From NCBI GenBank assembly GCA_035578175.1, contig JAQMRL010000005.1:60121722-60185721 (forward strand): a DNA stretch of 64,000 nucleotides, read 5' to 3'. This document shows positions 11,541-22,579 of the stretch, piece after piece. Position 1 is the stretch's first letter. Each line of letters starts with the position of its first letter. The DNA is from Catonia carolina (taxonomy: Eukaryota > Arthropoda > Insecta > Hemiptera > Achilidae). The notes beneath the pieces were generated by a model, which was not told where the DNA came from, searched no databases, and worked only from the letters and a program-made list of their open reading frames with translations. Made by a program: the position numbers and the translations under genes.

Positions 11541-12820
11541 AAATACTATAATCAAGCGTAGACAATCTAACTCTCTAAAACTTTTATTTTAAAAACATTT
11601 TAGTGTATACTAACAGTTTTCCGTTTTTCTCTTGTTACTTATATTCTTTTAGGTTACTTTCTTATCTCTTGTTCTTTCGCACTCTTTGAACTTCGTCTTC
11701 TACCGTTCTTCACCTCCTTATCAAGACATGCACGCTTCAGTGCTTTAACTCTTTATTTTTACTCCATCTGAAGTTTCTCTTTCACTCCAAAAACCACTTA
11801 TCTGTTTCTTTTACAGTTCTATTAAACACAATAACAAGTAGGATGGCAAATCGCACTAACTTCAAACAGTTGTATTCCACTTACGCAATCTGTTATAGTT
11901 GATTATGAATTTATTACAGCTGTTATAATTTTATTGGGTCAACAAAGTGGAAATAACATTCAACACGAAAAATTTGGAAACGGGTTCTTTAGACGTTTTC
12001 ATTTCGCTGTAACTTCTGTTATCTACATTTTTGTTGTAAATTACTTGTATTTTATTGTTTTCTTGTTCTTTTTCTCATTTTTTTTAATTTTTTTACTTTT
12101 TTCTTATCTTTTTCTAGGTATTTTGACTGGTCCACTTCTTACAAAGGAGCCTTACAACAGTAGTAGCCAATACTTTTTTACAGTCAAACCTGCCCTCTCT
12201 TTTGGAAGATATATGTTATGAAGAAAAGTTAGAGATATTCTTTAACCATGATGGGAACTGCATGTTGGGAATTGAACAGAAAGGAGGCAATATGTAGGCC
12301 AAATAAGCAGCACCTCTCTATTATCATTAATTCTTCATTGTTTTAAGATTTAAATGAAATTAAAGGTTTTTTCCAATGTTTGAAGAAAATGATTCTATTC
12401 TTTTAAAAAACAGTTAATTTTTTATCAATTTCATTTGGTTTTGTTATTAATGGAAGTCGTTATTTAATATCTTGCGTTAAATGTTTTGCTTCTTATATTA
12501 CATAACTTTTGAAATAAACTAATTTTCTACGTATTGAACAAAAAAATAAATAAATACTTAGTTATACATATTTAACAAAAGTATTTTAAGTTAAACCCAA
12601 AAAATTTCGTTTCGATCCATAATTTTGGTGTTTTTGTCTGATATCTTTAAAACTATGAAAGGTAAACTACTGGGACCGATTGTATTCAATCTTTCAGGTT
12701 AAAAACCATAAGATGGCATCAAGTTTACCTCATAGTAGAAAAGTTTAAAGTTTAATTTTGGCCTAATTTTGTTGGGGGTGACTGAATTGTAGCCAAAATC
12801 TTTTGCCAACCGTAACTCAC
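11541..12820. other. Unassigned, T-rich, with a strong acceptor-like site
   Basis: About 11580-12117 is T-rich, ending in an excellent splice acceptor-like run ('cttatctttttctag', AG at 12116-12117). A 34-codon open stretch (ILTGPLLTKEP...) follows to a TGA near 12221. No start, donor or paralogue was found. It could be a last exon or chance. The rest holds nothing recognisable. Confidence 0.3.
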
Positions 12821-13207
12821 TGTTGTTTAGTTAGATTATCAGCTGACTGATTTGAACCTCTGATTTGAACCTCTAGTCTTTTTGAGTAAAACAAGGTGGT
12901 TTACTCTGCCTATCTCACTGAGTGGAAAAGTATGCTTATCAGCAAGCCAGGACCTCTAAAAAGCATCTACTTTCCACCCTGTAAATGGCACTTTTACATT
13001 ATTTACCATATATGGTCTGGCTGTATAATTCATTACTCTCGGAGGAGATAACTTTGACTAGTGTCTTTTACACCTCTTTCTTTTCTGTTGTTAAATGCTT
13101 CAGTCACATAATTGGCTGATCTTATGATAAGAAACACGGCCATTTTTTGTAGCCCTGAAACTAACAGATTGATTACAAATAATTTAACACTCCACCTGCC
13201 TGTTAGG
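12821..13207 (-). mobile_element. SINE-B copy 3
   Basis: Reverse-oriented member from 'tgttgtttag' (tail complement) to 'ccacctgcctgttagg'. A short internal duplication of 'gatttgaacctct' is visible near 12850-12875. Confidence 0.7.
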
Positions 13208-13214
13208 CAACAAA

Positions 13215-13325
13215 ACTCACTACGGAAGCGATTCCAGATCCATGTTTATATGAACTATTTTTACATTTAGCTATACAATTACTTCCTAGAGTTTGGCCTC
13301 ATATTTTAAATCGACCTTTTATAGA
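13215..13325 (+). repeat. Fragment shared with the S1/S2 duplication segments
   Basis: 'gcgattccagatcca...acatttagctatacaatta...gagtttggc' matches the blocks at about 57735-57825 and 61890-61970. That part of the duplicated segment is therefore also dispersed. Confidence 0.5.
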
Positions 13326-13333
13326 TGTAAACT

Positions 13334-13450
13334 TGGTCAGCCCGTGGTGCATTGGTCAGCACAACAGGCTTCTATGCCGAAGTCCCGGGTTTTGATTCCC
13401 TAGCAGGTCTTGAATTTTTCATCTTTATGTCCTGTCGTTAACTACGCATA
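13334..13450 (+). mobile_element. tRNA-derived SINE (SINE-C-like, variant)
   Basis: A-box-like 'gtggtgcattggtcagc' and B-box-like 'gggttttgattccc' are spaced as in a tRNA. The downstream body differs from the main SINE-C type. Confidence 0.55.
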
Positions 13451-13505
13451 AGTCAAAGCTTATGTACACATCATTACTCAATAAAATAAATAAAATAAAC
13501 AAAGA

Positions 13506-13660
13506 TCACCTCCGTGGTATAGTCACTAGCACGCTAGCCTTCCCGGGTTCGATTCCCGGCTAAGTTCTGGAAATTTTAACGCATTAAAACCCATCGTTAA
13601 TGTACAAAAACCTATAATAATTGCTAATGACCAAGCTCGATACGACTTAAAATAAACAAG
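13506..13660 (+). mobile_element. SINE-C, tRNA-derived
   Basis: Head 'cctccgtggtatagtcactagcacgc' (A box), 'gggttcgattcccggctaa' (B box), then body 'gttctggaaattttaacgc...aaaaccc'. About 60 bp from the preceding SINE, a small cluster. Confidence 0.7.
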
Positions 13661-13970
13661 TAAGCTGAGATTAAAAAAAGCACTAAAGAAAACTAAGATA
13701 GGACTAAAAAAAAATTAACAAGTAAGCTACCCTATTCCGTAAGCATCATTTCTAAATCTTCTGTTCCTATCACTGTTATCCATTCCTGTACATTGATCCA
13801 ACTGTTTTACTGACAACTGTTCATTGTTTAAGGCTTTCAAAATGTAATCGAAGAACATAATATAATGATATTTTGGGCCATTAAAATTACCATTTGACGA
13901 TGGTGAAAACCCTTTTCACCTACTTATGGAAGTATTAGGCCTAAGTTAATATTTCTAGTGCTTTTCTTAT

Positions 13971-14182
13971 ATTTCTAATTTGTGTACGTTGGAATCTGTT
14001 TAATTCAGAACAATAAGCAACCCAATAACCCAATGAGGTGAGGATGATGTGTATGACGTGTAAATGAAGTGTAATGTTGTACAGACCAAGGCCGACCATT
14101 CCTGAGAAAGTATGGTTAATTAAACCCCAACCATAAAAGTACACCGGTAACCACTGTCTAGTATTCAAATCCGTATAAATGT
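13971..14182 (-). mobile_element. SINE-A (5'-truncated, reverse)
   Basis: Body of the ~330-bp SINE-A family: 'acaccggtaaccactgtctagtattcaaatccg' type sequence on + and 'agattgcaacgtacac' type on -. It lacks the tRNA-like head. A long open frame through it recurs in other copies and reflects the family consensus. Confidence 0.7.
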
Positions 14183-15395
14183 AGGGCTGTAATATTTTGA
14201 ATGTCTTTGCTCTATAGGTAAAATCTCCTTCGATAAATCGTGGGAAAATAAGAAAAAAAATATTTTGACTGAATTCAGAAAACATTATGTGAAGAATAAG
14301 AAAACCGTATGGTCTGAATAATGGTACCCTAATGTACAAAAATAACGCATAACAGTAAAAAGTATCTTGTAGATATTATGAAAGGCCTAAATGTGGAAAC
14401 ATTTTGAAATATGGGATGTTTTAAATAAATCGACATCTTATGTATTCCATCAGTCATGTTTAAGCCTAGTTTTAAATTTGAGCGAGGGACATTCCATAAA
14501 AAACTGCTTTCCTGTTATCTAAAAGAGGACCATTATTTCCAAGCGTTCTTAGTCTAAATAAATGATCTACTATTTTTTACAAAACGCCTACTAAACAAAT
14601 GATCATGGACCAAGACCCAGTCTCTTGAGAACTTAAATTTTTAAAAAACCTAATTCAGTATTTCACTTTTTCTTAAATAATATTTTTGTACTTTTAAATA
14701 CCTGATAAAAATCTGATCAATCTTTCTTGTCTTATCTATAATGTTCTTACACTTAAGCCTAGTTGCGTTTGGGATCTGTGTGTAACAAATAGTAAATACA
14801 GTTCCTATAGTAAATACAGTACAAGATTATAAATTATAAATTTTTATGCATACACTACCTAAAGAATTACGACGCATTATTTGCCGAAGAAGAAAGACTC
14901 AAGGACAATAAATAATGTCACCTAATTTTAAGTAATTATTCGAATTTTTAAGGACTATTTTTATCAACAGCATTCAGAGCTGCAAGAGGACTCGGGACGT
15001 GTTTTGCCTACAAACGAATGTCTGATAGTTTATTCAAATAAAATTTCTGTCTGATAATATATAGTATTACAAACAGGGTCAAAATATGACATGTTTTTAT
15101 GTCACGAACTGCTACAACACGGTGAATTTGCGATTCATGTTACTGAACTAGGTTTGAGTGGTACGTACCAGTTGTAAAGCTAGCGCAGCAAGAAAACCGT
15201 TTTCTATAAATTGCTACGGTAGCGTGAATCTGTTGTAGTGACTACTAATTCCCAATAAAACTTGGGTGCACCAGATCTGTGATAAGACTTGTCTAAAAAA
15301 AGTGGTTCCCAAACGCTACATGGGGTAATTGGCAGGGAAAATTCGCTTTGTATCAAAGCGGTAAATCTTTAAAATTCGGGTTACATAAAAAATGT
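14183..15395. other. Unassigned AT-rich stretch
   Basis: No gene or RNA seen. A short direct repeat 'tagtaaatacagt' occurs near 14791-14820. Confidence 0.4.
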
Positions 15396-15763
15396 TTGTT
15401 GTTGTTTAGGTCATCAGCTGAAAGGCTGGTTTGAACCTGTAGAGGTTTTACTAAGTAAAACGAGGAGTGAGTGGTTTACCATTATCTTCCTCACTGAGAA
15501 AAAAGTACGCTTATTAGCATGCCAGGCCTTCTGAAAAGCACATGTTTTCCACTCTGCAAACGATACCTTCACTTCATTCACGACAGGGTCTGGCTGTATT
15601 ATGAAATTCATTACTTTTAAAGCAGATAACTCTGGTTAGTGTCTTTTACAGCTCTACCTTTTATTTTCTTAAATTATTTTTTCATTTAAATTGGCTGACC
15701 ATGTGATAAGAAACAGAATTATTTATTTTAGCCCTGCAACGAACAGATTAAGCGTAAATAATT
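15396..15763 (-). mobile_element. SINE-B copy 4
   Basis: Reverse-oriented copy from 'gttgttgtttaggtcatcagc' to 'agattaagcgtaaataatt'; the terminal 'cacctgcc' end is missing. Confidence 0.7.
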
Positions 15764-17549
15764 AATAAAAAAGATTTTTATTGTATATTATTTCCGTCAA
15801 TCACAAATTTGGAAATTATATCGACGGGGATGCTAAAACTGAACGTTGTAGTTTCATTTTGAATAAAAGGCAAATCGAAATTAGTTCAGTGGAAGCTGAG
15901 AACAACCTGAGAAAACCAATATCTTTTAAAATATATTAGCAATACCAATCTTAAAAATATATACACCATACTTTCCTTACACCCAATTAATAACAATCAA
16001 TTTATTAACAGAACTATTAAAAATCATTAATTTTTTTATTAAATTTATGAAGTGTCATTAATTAATAAAAACAAACTTTCACAATATTAATTTAATTGTA
16101 AACAACAAATCACTGATCTTGATGAAACATTAAAATTTATTTGCGTATAAAAACAAATTGAAGTTAAAATTAATTTTAACTTGAAAATTCGAATTTTTAA
16201 AAAAATTTCATGGAATGAAACTTAAAATGATTTAAAAGCACTAATGACATATTCTTTCCAGTTTTAATTTGGACACAGGTATGACCAAATTCCATTATAA
16301 ACTCATTCGTTTAATTATATAATTTTCTTCTCTCGTGTAGGGCCAATTTTCAACCACGTAAGATGATCTTAGACGTTTCTGAAAGCTCTTTTTGTAGCCA
16401 ACATTCTCAGCATGTGTTTACTGTGCGCTTTTCTCCTTTCTCCTGTCAACCTGTTAATCTGTCTCTGCTCTTCATGAAAGACCGTAATTAGTTGTCTGCA
16501 TTAAGTTCGGTTTTTTTAGTTTTCTCAATTTATTCCGATTTTTTTCAATATCCTTTCCGACTTCTTTAAACTATTTACCCGACACCTTAGTCTATTGTTT
16601 AATTCTTAAAAATTTGTTTTATCAACCGGTTGTAAAGTTATTTATTATTTATAACAAGTTGACTCCCATGAGACAGGTATACGTCTCTCACCAGATCTGT
16701 AAAATTTACTTTAGAGATACTGATTCGTCTCTCACGTAATAGTGTTTTTAATAGAATTGTGAGACGGATTTGATATTCGTTTGCATTAAATCATTTACTG
16801 AGCTGTTAGAAATAAGTTCAAAAAATATTTCCCCAGTCATGGTTCGTGATTTTACTTGATCCGGTCGAGTCAAAAATGGGTCGGTGAAAATTGACAGCTA
16901 ACACATTATTGAATTAAAATTTCTATGTTTCTGCTATTCTGGTGGTGACATTGCAACGTCATTTTGTTTTGAAGGGTCGCTATGGTGGCGAAAATTGTTT
17001 ATATAAGCGCATTATCTTATTTCATAAATAACACTGGCCCAAAACATCGAAGAAAAACACTGTAACTGTTAATGTACTGTGTTTTAAAATTTATTTTAAA
17101 GAATAAATTGGTATTTTTTTAAAAATTTATTTAACGTCGCATCAACTGTAACGGTCATTAGCGATGACGTTGGGGTATTATTATTATTAGTACTATCATT
17201 AGTATTGGTATTATTATTTGGATTAATTTGCAGGGTTTATATTCATTTATTTACAACTGTAAATTCACAACCAGTAAATTTGATAAAATTGGAAAAATTA
17301 ATAAACTTAACAACATAATTCTTAAAAGTAAAACTCCGACGAGTTAAAGATTAATTTCTTTACAAGGCATATTTATAAAAAAACAACCATTTGGTCATAA
17401 AAAATTATTTGTTAAAAACATTTTTATTGCCGGTTTTAGTTTTACCTAAAAAAACAACTTAACTTTTCTACATAATCTCCATTTACTTCTAAACACTTTT
17501 CCTAACGCCACAACAGCTTTTTTACCCCTCTACGTAGAAAATAACCGCC
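15764..17549. other. Unassigned; contains a short dispersed repeat and ATT-rich microsatellite
   Basis: About 16370-16500 resembles 7690-7800. A degenerate (ATT/AGT)n tract lies at about 17170-17222. A TATATAAG motif occurs at 17000-17007 (see findings). No gene seen. Confidence 0.4.
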
Positions 17550-17730
17550 CGGGAATTGAATCAGTTTAGCAATCCCTTGAGCCAATGAGATGAGGATGAT
17601 GTATATAACGTATAACTCAGATGTAGTCTCGTACAGATTCTGGCCGACCATTCCTGAGAGAGGATGGTTAATTAAACCCCGATAATCTAAGTACACCGGT
17701 AACCCCTGTCTAGTTTCAAATCCGTGTATG
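17550..17730 (-). mobile_element. SINE-A (truncated, reverse)
   Basis: Matches the SINE-A body from 'ttgaatcagtttagcaatcc' to 'gtctagtttcaaatccgtg' (reverse). Diverged and headless. Confidence 0.65.
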
Positions 17731-18526
17731 AAAACTATCCTTACTTTAGTCAATTTCACGTTCGGAATGCAGTACGGGAAGTCCGTAAGTAATGTATTTC
17801 AGATGGGAGTTTGAGCGCTACTACACTAAGTAAAAATATCGACTCCGCGCCACAACACGTTCTTATTTACAAACTCCTTACTGAATAACGTAATACGAAA
17901 ACATGCTTAATATTTATATCGTTTTAAAGATCAGGTGCCGCCAACTATTGTGGTAATGGAATAATTTATCAATTTTGTTGGTTTTTTAATCATTTTAAAT
18001 TAAAGAATCGTTGTTGTTTAAATCTTGTTTGAATAACAGTCGTTAATATTTCGTAAAGGTCTAAAAATGGTAATAAAATTACGCTGGCCAAACAGTGAGG
18101 GTGACGAAGAGAGAGACGTCATGCTTTTTTCTCTTATACGTACCTACGATCTCTTATTTAAATATCAGAATATAATAATAACATTTACAGCGCAATAAAA
18201 TACGATTCATTATGAATTGAAAGAATTTTTTGATTAAAAATGAGCTTGTTAGAGCGTGGTAAGCGAAACTCCAAATATTTCTTCCCGTGACCTTCGGATT
18301 GTGTCGGCGGAGAATGGTTATTGTATTAGCTGTGCCATATATTTTCCGTACGCCTGATGACACGACACGTTCTCAGACGAGCTGTACTGAATTTTGAAAG
18401 TGAAATAGAGTATAGGATTTGAACCAGGAGCCGTCGTTGCAAAACAGTAAAAACCGTACACAAAGCATATACAATCAATATTATAAAAATTAAATTAATA
18501 TAGATAATTAATATTAATTAGATTAT
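17731..18526. other. Unassigned AT-rich stretch
   Basis: No gene, RNA or recognised repeat seen. Confidence 0.4.
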
Positions 18527-18690
18527 GGCCGCGTCCGTAGCGTATTGGAAGCGCGCTAGTCTACAACACGGAGGTCACGGGTTCAATTCCCAACTATGGT
18601 CTGGAATATTCACAAGTCAAAACCCATTGTTACAGTAAGATAACCCCACCGTAGTCGCTAGAAATCAACCTGTTGATGAGAATTTAAATA
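18527..18690 (+). mobile_element. SINE-C, tRNA-derived
   Basis: A box 'ccgtagcgtattggaagcgcg', B box 'gggttcaattccc', then 'atggtctggaa...aaaaccca...gtagtcgctag...gttgatg' and an (AAAT)n-like tail. One of the more complete copies. Confidence 0.75.
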
Positions 18691-18699
18691 CCTAAATAA

Positions 18700-18814
18700 A
18701 TAAATAAATTTATATTTTTCATTATTTACTCATGATTCGTCATAGATTGTTTTAAGTTATTTTCATTTGCAAGAGAAAGTCGTATGAGTGTTTCACAACA
18801 TATTTTTAGTTAGG
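18700..18814 (+). repeat. Repeat R fragment hosting SINE-B
   Basis: 'ttatttactcatgattcgtca' and 'tttgcaagagaaagtcgtatgagtg' are right-end R blocks. SINE-B copy 5 is inserted directly after it. Confidence 0.6.
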
Positions 18815-19196
18815 TGTTGTTGTTTAGGTCAACAGCCGAAAGGCTGGTTTGAACGTTTAGTAAACACGAGGAGTGAGGTGGTTTACAATTGCCTTCCTCA
18901 CAGGGTTGAAAGAATATGCTTATCAGCATGCCAGGCCCTCCTTAAAGCACCCACTTTTCACCCTGCTTTTCACACCTTCACATCATTCACCACAGAGTCT
19001 GGCGGTATGGTGAAATTCATTTTTCTCAAAGGAGATAACTCTGACTGGTGTCTTTTACATTTGTACTTTTTCTGTTCTTAAATAGTTCAGTCATATAATT
19101 GGCTGACTATGTGATAAGAAACTGAACTATTTTTTGTAGCCCTAGAATTAACATCGAGTGCAATTAATTTAACACTCCACCTGCCCGTTATGGACA
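18815..19196 (-). mobile_element. SINE-B copy 5 with an 11-bp target duplication
   Basis: The element runs from 'tgttgttgtttagg' to 'ctgcccgttatgg'. TTTTAGTTAGG precedes it (18804-18814) and follows it (19197-19207). A duplication of this length indicates retroposition by LINE machinery. It lies about 70 bp upstream of the W1 splice acceptor, so it would be inside the W1 5'UTR intron. Confidence 0.85.
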
Positions 19197-19297
19197 TTTT
19201 AGTTAGGTATGCAGTCGAAAAAATGTTATACAAATAAAAATTGAATTTTTTTCTTTTGTTTTAGGTAGTTTTAAGCAACAAAAAATATTTGGGAAAA

Positions 19298-19624
19298 ATG
19301 AATACTAGTAAAAGAATGAAACGCACAATACACCAACTGGTATTGATAACAACTATTCTAGCACTTTCAAACTTTGGACCTTGGATGTGGAATGGTCTGG
19401 AGGCGGGCTACCGATGGGGTAATTTGAACGGTTGGGGTGCTGGAAATACTGGTGGAGTTTGGGGTTGGCACAAATTTTGGGATAGATTGTTCGACAAACC
19501 TACGTTTATGAGTGTCGTATTGACAACACCAACACCCTCCAGTAAAACAACACCGCCACCAACACAAAGTACTTTACCACCAAAAACTGCACCCATGACA
19601 GAATCGACAGACGACCCTAAATAG
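19298..19624 (+). CDS. W1: Trp/Gly-rich small secreted peptide with Thr/Pro tail
   Basis: A 108-residue ORF with no recognised family. The N-terminus is basic (MNTSKRMKR), then a hydrophobic segment at about residues 13-25 looks like a signal peptide. The mature part opens with GPWMWNG and has seven Trp in about 38 residues, mostly as GW/WG. From about residue 75 a Thr/Pro/Ser-rich tail (TTPTPSS, TTPPPTQ) could be O-glycosylated. A splice acceptor-like 'tttttttcttttgttttag' ends at 19264, 33 nt before the ATG, so the whole protein probably lies in one last exon behind a 5'UTR intron. The motif GPW-x-W-[ND]-G is shared with W4. A polyadenylation-type AATAAA lies at 19939. The ATG is preferred over an in-frame TTG at 19289. 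Secretion and paralogy are inferred; function is unknown. Confidence 0.7.
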   Translation: MNTSKRMKRTIHQLVLITTILALSNFGPWMWNGLEAGYRWGNLNGWGAGNTGGVWGWHKFWDRLFDKPTFMSVVLTTPTPSSKTTPPPTQSTLPPKTAPMTESTDDPK

Positions 19625-19938
19625 AAAATCCAAATTTATTTATTAACAGGTTGACTGATGTGATACTTTTTTTGTGCCGTAGTTCATGTTGCAAGATACG
19701 CTATGAGACACATATCAGTGTTTTATCACTTTTATGTCGTTTTTGACTTTAACTGGTATTAACAGATATGGTGATTTCAGCAATAACCTATAATTTTTTG
19801 TAGGTTTTTATTATGATGTCATTTTATATTTGGCATTGATTTTTGCACTTTTTTCAATTAGCCTATAATTTGTGTTAGTTTTAAATCAATTACAATTACA
19901 ATAATGTTTTTTTTGAATTGACAGCATAGTTATTTTGT

Positions 19939-19944
19939 AATAAA
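19939..19944 (+). terminator. Candidate poly(A) signal of W1
   Basis: First AATAAA downstream of the W1 stop, 315 nt away, just before a SINE-C. AATAAA is common in AT-rich DNA, so this is weak on its own. Confidence 0.3.
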
Positions 19945-19956
19945 ACTTAATGTTTA

Positions 19957-20085
19957 CTGTGGTTAGTACGCTAGCTTACCAAACGAAAGGTCTTGGGCTC
20001 AACTCCCGGCTAGTTTTTGGAAATTATTACAAGTTAAAAGCCATTGTTTCATATCCCAAAGTAGTCGCTACAAAGATATTGATAA
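19957..20085 (+). mobile_element. SINE-C (5'-truncated)
   Basis: 'gtggttagtacgctagc' (A box part), 'gggctcaactcccggctag' (B box), then the body 'tttttggaaattattacaagtt...gtagtcgct'. Confidence 0.7.
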
Positions 20086-20454
20086 TGCTTACAAATAAAC
20101 TAAAAAAATCATGAATAAAAGCACAGAATATAGCCTATATTTTCTGTTATAATTTAAGTTACTCACAGGTTATGTTTTGAACTTTATTACACGACATTAT
20201 TTGTAAATTTCATATGTTTAAAATTATGCACGACTTAATTTTTTTTAAAAATAACATTATTTGAAATCAGTTTCTTAAAAATAAACTATAAACAAATCTT
20301 TTCAATTTTATAGTTGAGGCCTCATTACCCTGAGTATCTCTCATTACATCAATTATTCATTATGTTAAAAGAGAAAATTACTATGTACAAAGATATTTAC
20401 ATTTTACAATATGGAATACTTTTCACTATAATTTTATGTACATTTAAGCTCTTT
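20086..20454. other. Unassigned AT-rich stretch
   Basis: No feature seen. Confidence 0.4.
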
Positions 20455-20885
20455 CAGACAAATCCAAAACATGGTAACGTTTCAGGCGACTAACTTCTTC
20501 TGCATTGTTTAGAAGATTTATTATGGCTAATTCGTTTTCGTGACTTTCAAGTCTCGCCTGATATTTTCTATTAAAACACCTGACCTTGTCTATTAAATCA
20601 GGAAGGTTGCAATATTGTTGTATTTAGGCATTCCTTGCAAACCATAGTACCCTTGTTATAGCCCAAAGAACCTTATTCTGGAACCTCTATGTTATTTCTG
20701 CTGGTAGTTCCCCAAAGTTCAACGCCGTACAACCAAACAGGTTTAAGTAACATTTTGTAAAGCAGCAACTTATTCTCAAGCGAGAGTGAAGAGTTCCTGC
20801 CAATCAACCAGTACATCCTTTTGTATTTCAGATTTAATTCATTTCTCTTCATTCTCATATTTTTGAGACATATTTTTTGTCTCAA
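20455..20885 (-). mobile_element. Jockey-like non-LTR retrotransposon, C-terminal RT remnant
   Basis: The minus-strand frame from 20885 reads LKYKRMYWLIGRNSSLS, then LLYKMLLKPVWLYGVELWG. After two stops and small shifts it continues LPDLIDKVRCFNRKYQARL and RLKRYHVLDLSERA near 20460. This order (K-x-LYWL-G-SLS, NKLLLYK-x-xLKP-W-YG-x-LWG, RLKR-x-x-x-DL) is the end of the Jockey-clade reverse transcriptase ORF. It is truncated at the 5' side and carries stops, so it is dead. Confidence 0.75.
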
Positions 20886-21437
20886 TTGTTGTTTTTTATA
20901 ATGAAAAAATAAAAGAATTAAATTTTTTGTTACTAGTAACTGATTTTTATATACTATACTGCATGAAAATGGGAAAAAACCATTTTAGCGTCTGTGGCAA
21001 GACTACTCATCATTCCAAAAGCAATCAACCGGTTAAGAAACGAATGTTTATTGATAAATAATGTAATCTGGTGGATTTGTTTCTGGAATTTTGAATTGGA
21101 AATTGAACGAGAAGATAAATGTTTAAATTGTTGGCAAAAAATTAATCAAAATTTTTATAAAATTATTCATTACGAACCAAGTAATTGAGATGAAAGTTGA
21201 AACTTTCAGGAATTGGTATCTCATTAAGTTGGTACAGTGCGCAATTCACTACACCTAACGGCTTATTGTTAAGGAAATCGATATTCTCACCTCAAATCGC
21301 TCCTTGAAAATTCTTTTTAAAGCGAGGGTCTCCAAAATGTAATTTTGTTTTGTTAAAAATTAGTGAAAAACTTGTTTGTTTGAAATACAGCTGTTATTTT
21401 TTTTATTGAATTCTGATTACAAATTAATTAATTAATC
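20886..21437. other. Mostly unassigned; holds an orphan exon-like ORF
   Basis: Apart from the exon-like ORF at 20989-21188, listed separately, nothing was recognised. Confidence 0.4.
20989..21188 (+). CDS. Orphan exon-like ORF, Trp/Cys-containing (weak)
   Basis: Follows an acceptor-like 'ccattttag' (AG at 20987-20988) and stays open to TGA at 21186. The peptide includes NNVIWWICFWNFELEI and a CLNCW motif: four Trp and four Cys in about 65 residues, a composition recalling the W and S genes. There is no in-frame ATG (only GTG at 20994) and an upstream in-frame TGA at 20964. If real, it needs an upstream coding exon. The acceptor's pyrimidine tract is poor. Confidence 0.2.
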
Positions 21438-21733
21438 AATCAGCTGTTTAACAGCTGATTTTTGGAGACGAAGGTTCCTGGTTCAAATCCTAGTAAAGGT
21501 AGTTACTTTTATACGAATTTGAATGCTAGACAGTGGTTACCGGTGTACTTTTATGGTTGGGGTTCAATTAACCATACTCTCTCAGGAATTGTCGGCCTGA
21601 GTCTGTACAAGACAACACCTCATTTACACGTCATACATATCATCCTCATCTCATTGGGTCATAGGGTTGCTTATTGTTCTAAATTGAACAGATTGCAACG
21701 TACACATACTAGGATTAAAAAAAAAAATAATTA
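21438..21733 (+). mobile_element. SINE-A (nearly complete)
   Basis: Starts in the head hairpin 'atcagctgtttaacagctgat', then B box 'ctggttcaaatcctagt' and the full body to 'gattgcaacgtacacatactagg' with an A-rich tail. The front of the head (A box) is missing. Confidence 0.75.
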
Positions 21734-22579
21734 AAAATTTTACATCTCCAGTGATCAGATTACATGATCTGGGATTTTTGTTTTATTTTATATTTATAAT
21801 GCTACGTTTTAATCTGTTTAGTTTCTTTGAACAATAAATAACTAATCTGGCGGAAAAGTGAAAAACCTAACGTATATCCATCGATGTTTATAAAATATGC
21901 TATGTGACCTCTCTGATGTTTAAACATAAAAAAATAGTTTTAAAATTAAATTCGGCCTTCGGGCTAGCCCATTCAGTCAGTGTAATAAAGTCGCTATTAT
22001 TTGTTAAGTAACACTAGTTGAGCAAACGACCTTGTTTGATGACCAGCTGACAGCCATTCCTGAACAAACTCCACTAGGGATCCTTGTTTAAAAATTCATG
22101 ACGAATAACGTCAATAAATAAAGCGAAAAGCAGCAATAAAATTAAGTGGTTGTCAATAAAGTACAGTTCGCAATAGCTAAAAAAAAATCAAAGATTATTT
22201 CAAGTAAACAACAGACAAAACAATTTAAATTGATATAACAATTTTATTAACAATTTATATAACAATTTTAAATTTATATAAATTAAAGTAAAAAAAAATC
22301 TAAGATAATGAATCGTTCAATGTAAATCGTTATTGTAAACCTACATTATCGTTATTGTACGCTACATTATCGTAATCTTTTTTTTATGTTACTCGTTTTT
22401 ATTTCGTAATGAGGTTGCTAAAAACTAAAACTGTTCATGCAACCATTATAAACTAATTGTAAAAAAGTAAATAAATTAAATAATATTCCAAAAAAATAAT
22501 TCACATTTTCCATTCATTTTTGTACACACATCCATTCCATTCTAATAATCGAGGTAGTGGAAATAACTCATCCAACTTT
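21734..22579. other. Unassigned AT-rich stretch
   Basis: No gene seen. Short direct repeats of 'aacaatttatata' (22237-22279) and 'ctacattatcgt' (22342-22374) are present. Confidence 0.4.

Noticed and set aside
13941..14339. Recurring open frame in SINE-A copies (also at 17502, 21462, 47347 and 63410), peptide like TRQWLPVYF...HLHVIHIIL
   Set aside because: It follows the family consensus in both strands of the genome, lacks an own start, and is broken in older copies (48.6, 53.3 kb). An open frame in a tRNA-derived SINE body is incidental.
18788..19081. ORF with CLSACQAL...DNSDW peptide, also at 5306-5509 (-) and similar frames in other SINE-B copies
   Set aside because: It is a frame through the SINE-B consensus; it fuses to unrelated flanks at each locus.
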